A stretch of 64,000 nt of DNA from Drosophila persimilis (Eukaryota > Arthropoda > Insecta > Diptera > Drosophilidae). Positions 60,105 to 64,000 of the stretch are shown here, piece by piece (the stretch's first letter is position 1; each line of letters starts with the position of its first letter). The notes under the pieces are model-generated. The model was not told the DNA's origin, searched no databases, and saw only the letters and a program-made list of their open reading frames with translations. The DNA lies in assembly GCF_003286085.1 (NCBI RefSeq), contig NW_020825307.1, positions 372,001-436,000 of the forward strand, given 5' to 3'. The translations under genes and the position numbers were made by a program.

Positions 60105-61527
60105 ATGTATGCGAATATACTAATACTGACTTTTGTTATATTGACGACTGCGGAAGTAATTGACTATACGCATAGTGACTATCTATTGCTCAAAGACGAC
60201 AGAGACGTTTACACTTATGAAACATACGCTGAACTTTTCCATATTACTAATTTGAGTTTTTATAGAGAGATAATTGATAAAGAATCCAAATATGTCAACA
60301 AATCAATTAATTCAGACGATGAGTGGGAAATATCAATGGACTTAAGTCTATTAAAATTAATGATTTCAGAATTAGTTCCAAAACGGAAAGAAAGGGGAAT
60401 AAATGAATTAGGTACCATTTGGAAATGGATAGCAGGCAGCCCTGATCATGACGACTTTTTGAAAATACAAAATAAAGTAAATGAATTAACTGAAAATAAT
60501 AATAAACAATTTGTAATAAATTCCAAATTTTTCAAAGAAATTGAATTGCTATCAAATTCATTAAAGAATGTCATCTTCAATGAAGAAACGATACTGAGAA
60601 AGCATCGTTTAAAATTAATAACTTTTGACCTACTAAATTTAGTTGATACCATAACCCTCTTAAAAGTAAACATTTTCAATACAAAAATTTTAAATAAAAA
60701 CGAAATAGAGGACATTTATAAGCATGAAAAACATAATGTTGAACTGTCTGATCTGTTGGACATTGCAACGGTTAAAATAATTCGAAATGCAGATTTAATA
60801 ATCATTTACATAAAATATCCTCAAATTAAAGATATTTGCAAGTTTTACCATGCAAGAGCCATCTCACAAAATGATGGAATGTTAGTTATAAGTGAAAAAG
60901 TTTGTGAATGTAAGGAGAAATACTATTTAATGAATAATTTTAAAAGTGAAACTTTTAACAATTACGCACAAATAAATTTAAAGAGTACCTGTTTCACCAA
61001 TTTACTTAATGGCTTTAAAGCCAACTGCACTAAAAAAAGGGAAAAAAAACAAAGAAATAGACATCATTCAGGATGGTGCCATATTAGTTTCAGGCAAAAA
61101 TATCGTAGACAATACTACTTTGTTAGGATCGTATCTCCTTATATTCAACAACACAATTGTAATAAATAATATAAGCCACATAAATGATAAGGGTAAAATT
61201 CTAAAATATATATCGCATCATAGATATAGCGATTTTGAATTAGTTGATTATATACAATCAAATGATAAGCAATTTTCTTTTGATAATGTTAATATTTTAA
61301 ATCCCCTTATAACATTAGGTAATACGGCCTTACCATTAACAACATTATTTTTAATCATTTTGATATTGTTAATGTTATTTTACTTCTGCTATAAATTAAC
61401 CAAATTTGTACTTATTAAATCAATAAGAATACCGTCAGAAGAAATAGTGGAAAGCAACATTCAAATACTGTCAGAAGAAATTAGAGCTCTATCAGAACTT
61501 CAAAATGTATCGGGACGAAACATTTAA
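60105..61527 (+). pseudogene. Errantiviral env gene, broken by a frame change
   Basis: The first frame runs from ATG 60105 to 61169. It starts with a hydrophobic signal-like stretch and contains KRKERGINELGT followed by IWKWIAGSPDHDD, a conserved block near the presumed cleavage and fusion region of gypsy-group Env. Env similarity leaves this frame at the A-rich run 61033-61053 and continues in another frame to 61527. The second part has a transmembrane stretch (TLFLIILILLMLFYF) and a short cytoplasmic tail. The break separates the outer part from the anchor, so no complete Env is made from this copy. I note the break without reconstructing the protein. Confidence 0.85.
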
Positions 61528-61537
61528 GAATGGGGGG

Positions 61538-62069
61538 AGTTAACGTACCCAATTCCATTGAGCTCTTATACGAGTTGTAAACAATCTTTGGTTTTCCAAA
61601 ACGAAAACAATTTCAATCTTGGGCCTCCGCCTAATTGATTTCTAAGATGTACAATCTCAAGCGCCCCCGCCGCAATCCCATTCTTTGACACTCGCCTAAA
61701 TGGAAAACCAATGTTTGCCCACACCCGGCTTCTCATAAACAATCTCACTCCCGGCTTTCTGCAGATCCTGCACTTTAGGCCTTTTACAGTTCTCTCTTTG
61801 GATGACGAAATCTAATACTCGGGATGGCGAAATCAATTGAAATGTTTATAGAAAAACGATTCCCGAAAGGGATCAACGATGCAAAGATCAGAAAGTTCAA
61901 ATCAGTCTTGATCCAGCAGCGACACCGCAAAGTCTAGCTAAATATTAAGATCGCGCAATCCCTTGGCCCGGAATTCCTTTGTGACCCTCTACTTAAATCT
62001 ATATCAGTGAAGTTCGAAGTAAAATAAAAACTTTTTAAAAACACAATCCGCTACCGCAGTTGTTTAATT
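61538..62069 (+). repeat. 3' LTR of the errantivirus
   Basis: 532 bases, preceded by the polypurine tract GGGGGGAG and followed by the TACA target duplication. Confidence 0.93.
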
Positions 62070-62073
62070 TACA

Positions 62074-63400
62074 CACGCAATAACCATTCCGTCGTCTCAA
62101 AATGGTCAAAGCAGGCCATTTGACGCGCGCATTCGCAAACGCGTAGATTGTGTGCCGTTTATTGTTGTCTCATTCATTCTGGTTTTATTTGTTCATCGTT
62201 GCCTGACATTGATCATGCCTTTGCTTTCGGTGTCTCTCTTTCGCTCTGTGTGTGTGTGTGTGTGTGTCTGTGTGCGTGCCTTCGAATTAGTGAAAACTAT
62301 AAATGAAGCCCGCGCGAAACTGTTAATTGAAAAGCACATGCAAATTACATTTCTTGCAGAACTCAATTTTCGTTTCGCTCTCTTCGTAACGGTTTGGCGC
62401 GCGACCAGCCAGACGCCGCTGCTGCTGCAGTTGTTGCTGTTGCTGTGTGAGGCGCGGGGCCTGCGCTTGTTTCGCGATTCACTGTGCGCAAGCAACTGAA
62501 ATCCGAAATTCGAATTCCGAAATGTGCTCACAGGTCAAGAGGAGAGGCTTTGGGGCCGCTGCAGCTAATAATCTACGCAGCTCGGTCGGCCGCAAAGCTC
62601 GGCTCAAGCACACCTCGAATTTTGGCTGCACTGGAAAAAACGGTGCCTATATACCATTTTCAAAGTGCTATACTAATCCTTTGCAGCTTTGGAAAGCTAC
62701 CCATAATACCGGTGAAGGATTTATACACCAATTCCTTCACGCGGAAGGCTAGGTGTCAAGCCCAGATCTAGCTGGGGCTACGCTGATATTTGTAAACAAC
62801 AGAAAGCTGAATTTTCTGGGACTGCAGAGAGATAATGATTTTGAGTATAGAGAACCGTCCGCACGTCCCTAATTTTGTTTTTAGCTATCCCCTCTGACTA
62901 GTCCTTGTGCCCTCTTACAATAATTGCTAGGTGTGCAAGACCACCAATAACATCCCTTCTCCGGCCTGGGGTTTCCCGAAATGTTATCCGATGGTCAATA
63001 ATTAATTTTCTAACAAAAATACACACTTAATTGAAATCGCACCCTTTTCAACGGTCATTTACCAAGCAAAGCTGAAAATTATAAAAACGCTTTAAAATAT
63101 ATGGCAATGCAAAAACTACTTACATATTGATTTCCTATCATATCCGTATCTTAACCAATGATCGCTCATGTCCAGTTAATTGTCTAATTTGAAACGACGT
63201 TCTGGTTTCTGAAGGGACTAGAGGTCGGGAAAAGGTTTCGCTTTATATTATATGTGAATCAAGATTGTTTAAATAAAGTGTTTACCTATAAATAAAGATA
63301 AAGCGAAGAACTTGTAAGAATAACAACGGGGAAATTCCATTTTGATATCATTTTTATATTGGCTCGAAATCAAATAACTCCCTGTAACTATCGATCCGAA
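62074..63400. other. Non-coding flank right of the errantivirus
   Basis: No supported gene. It contains a (GT)n tract at about 62248-62268 and AT-rich sequence. Open frames near 62.15-62.77 kb are short and without recognisable similarity. Confidence 0.45.
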
Positions 63401-63505
63401 AGTTAAATATAAGCTTCAACCAAAGTAAGCAAGCTGTGGTTTAATATTGTGTATATCCTCATGGTTCAGGGGAATACGATCAAAGGAATGATCTAAAAGT
63501 GATCT

Positions 63506-64000
63506 GTGGTCCATCATTTCAGGCATTCCGAACACATTTCTACCATGGTAAATAAGGCCATGGGCGTGCTTGTGTTTATAAAGAGGTGGTCAAAGGAATT
63601 TGACGACCCCTATATAACAAAGACTCTCTATACCTCGCTTGTTCGTCCGATCTTAGAATACGGCTCCTGTGTATGGTGCCCTCAGTACAAAGTACACCAG
63701 GATCGTATAGAATCACTTTTTACTCTGTGCTCTGCGGGGCCTTAACTGGCCTTAAGACTCTCATCTTACTCTAGTAGATAACTATTAGTAAACCTCCCAT
63801 CCTTAGTTAACCGTAGAAAAATGCTTGGTGTGATATTTATGCACAACTTGATCAGGGTTGACATAGACAGCCCTGATCTGTTGAGCCGCATAAACTTCAC
63901 GATTCCTATTAGACTGACTAGAAATTTTATACCGTTGTTCCTTCCACTTTGTAGATCGAATTATTCCTTGCATGAACCGTTTAGGGTCTTATGCTCGGAT
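63506..64000 (+). pseudogene. 3' part of a non-LTR retrotransposon reverse transcriptase, frame-shifted and cut by the window edge
   Basis: The frame from about 63,506 reads HISTMVNKAMGVLVFIKRW, then DPYITKTLYTSLVRPILEYG and SCVWCPQYKVHQDRIES. This is the familiar post-catalytic thumb region of jockey/LOA/I-type retrotransposon ORF2. At about 63,720-63,745 the similarity leaves this frame (FALRGLNWP in another frame). It resumes near 63,790 with VNLPSLVNRRKMLGVIF and LTRNFIPLFLPLCRSNYSLH. At least one frame change and an in-frame stop make it a dead copy. LOA-type elements such as Bilbo are known in obscura-group flies, but the family is not proven here. Confidence 0.8.

Larger units (their letters stand above)
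58542..62069 (+). mobile_element. Internally deleted gypsy-type LTR errantivirus with env
   Basis: A 3,528-base insertion with two 532-base LTRs, flanked by the 4-base duplication TACA (58538-58541 and 62070-62073). LTRs begin AGTTAAC and end TTTAATT. The primer-binding site TGGCGCCCAACGTGGGGC at 59073-59090 is complementary to the 3' end of tRNA-Lys. A polypurine tract lies at 61531-61539. Between the leader and the integrase everything is gone: no gag, protease, reverse transcriptase or RNase H. What remains is the integrase part of pol and an env gene broken by a frame change. By eye the LTRs are identical, so the insertion is recent. Relationship: gypsy group with env, closest in feel to 17.6/297/Tom by the env motif. 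Autonomous movement is not possible from this copy. Confidence 0.93.

Noticed and set aside
1-64000. Bacterial features such as CRISPR arrays, operons or Shine-Dalgarno sites
   Set aside because: Introns, microsatellites and the gene families show animal nuclear DNA. The tandem repeats have no repeat-spacer layout.
1-64000. tRNA genes
   Set aside because: No T-arm GGTTCGAATCC-type box with a matching acceptor stem was seen. The tRNA-Lys complement at 59073 is a retroviral primer site only.

Overview
The window is Drosophila nuclear DNA. Supporting signs are GT-AG introns with short internal exons, a DINE-1 (INE-1) relic, a gypsy-type LTR errantivirus, a non-LTR reverse transcriptase remnant and very dense microsatellites. 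The gene set is a DM-domain factor, a synaptotagmin-12-like protein, an NSRP1-like splicing regulator, ribosomal protein S15A (uS8), a 2-Cys peroxiredoxin and an inositol trisphosphate 3-kinase. From memory this matches D. melanogaster X chromosome region 11E (dmrt11E, Syt12, CG1622, RpS15Aa, Jafrac1, IP3K2). Simple-sequence density and repeat types hint at an obscura-group species, but I cannot prove the species.

Layout. 1-1,550: AT-rich diverged repeats. 1,640-3,103 (-): two-exon DM-domain gene. 5,962-8,768 (-): five coding exons of a Syt12-like protein, with a possible 5' UTR exon near 11.34 kb. 9-26 kb: no convincing coding gene, but many microsatellites, a 62-bp/11-bp minisatellite near 15.2 kb, and short elements ending in TATACCCT/AGGGTATA. 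26,256-27,596 (-): NSRP1-like gene, head-to-head with RpS15Aa (+, coding 28,584-28,976). 32,683-33,267 (-): peroxiredoxin. 35,798-56,129 (-): inositol trisphosphate 3-kinase, four catalytic exons plus three alternative 5' coding exons that all end in phase 0 with AAG before the donor. 58,542-62,069: a recent, internally deleted gypsy-like errantivirus with two 532-bp LTRs that look identical. 63,506-64,000: a broken non-LTR reverse transcriptase running off the edge.

The genes do not form one pathway. They include a transcription factor, a membrane trafficking protein, RNA and ribosome housekeeping genes, an antioxidant enzyme and an IP3 signalling enzyme. The most interesting regulatory unit is the kinase locus, with modular N-termini and four exact TGACGTCA sites spread over its non-coding DNA. 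Exon boundaries were read by eye from splice consensus and reading phase. No alignment or transcript data were available.
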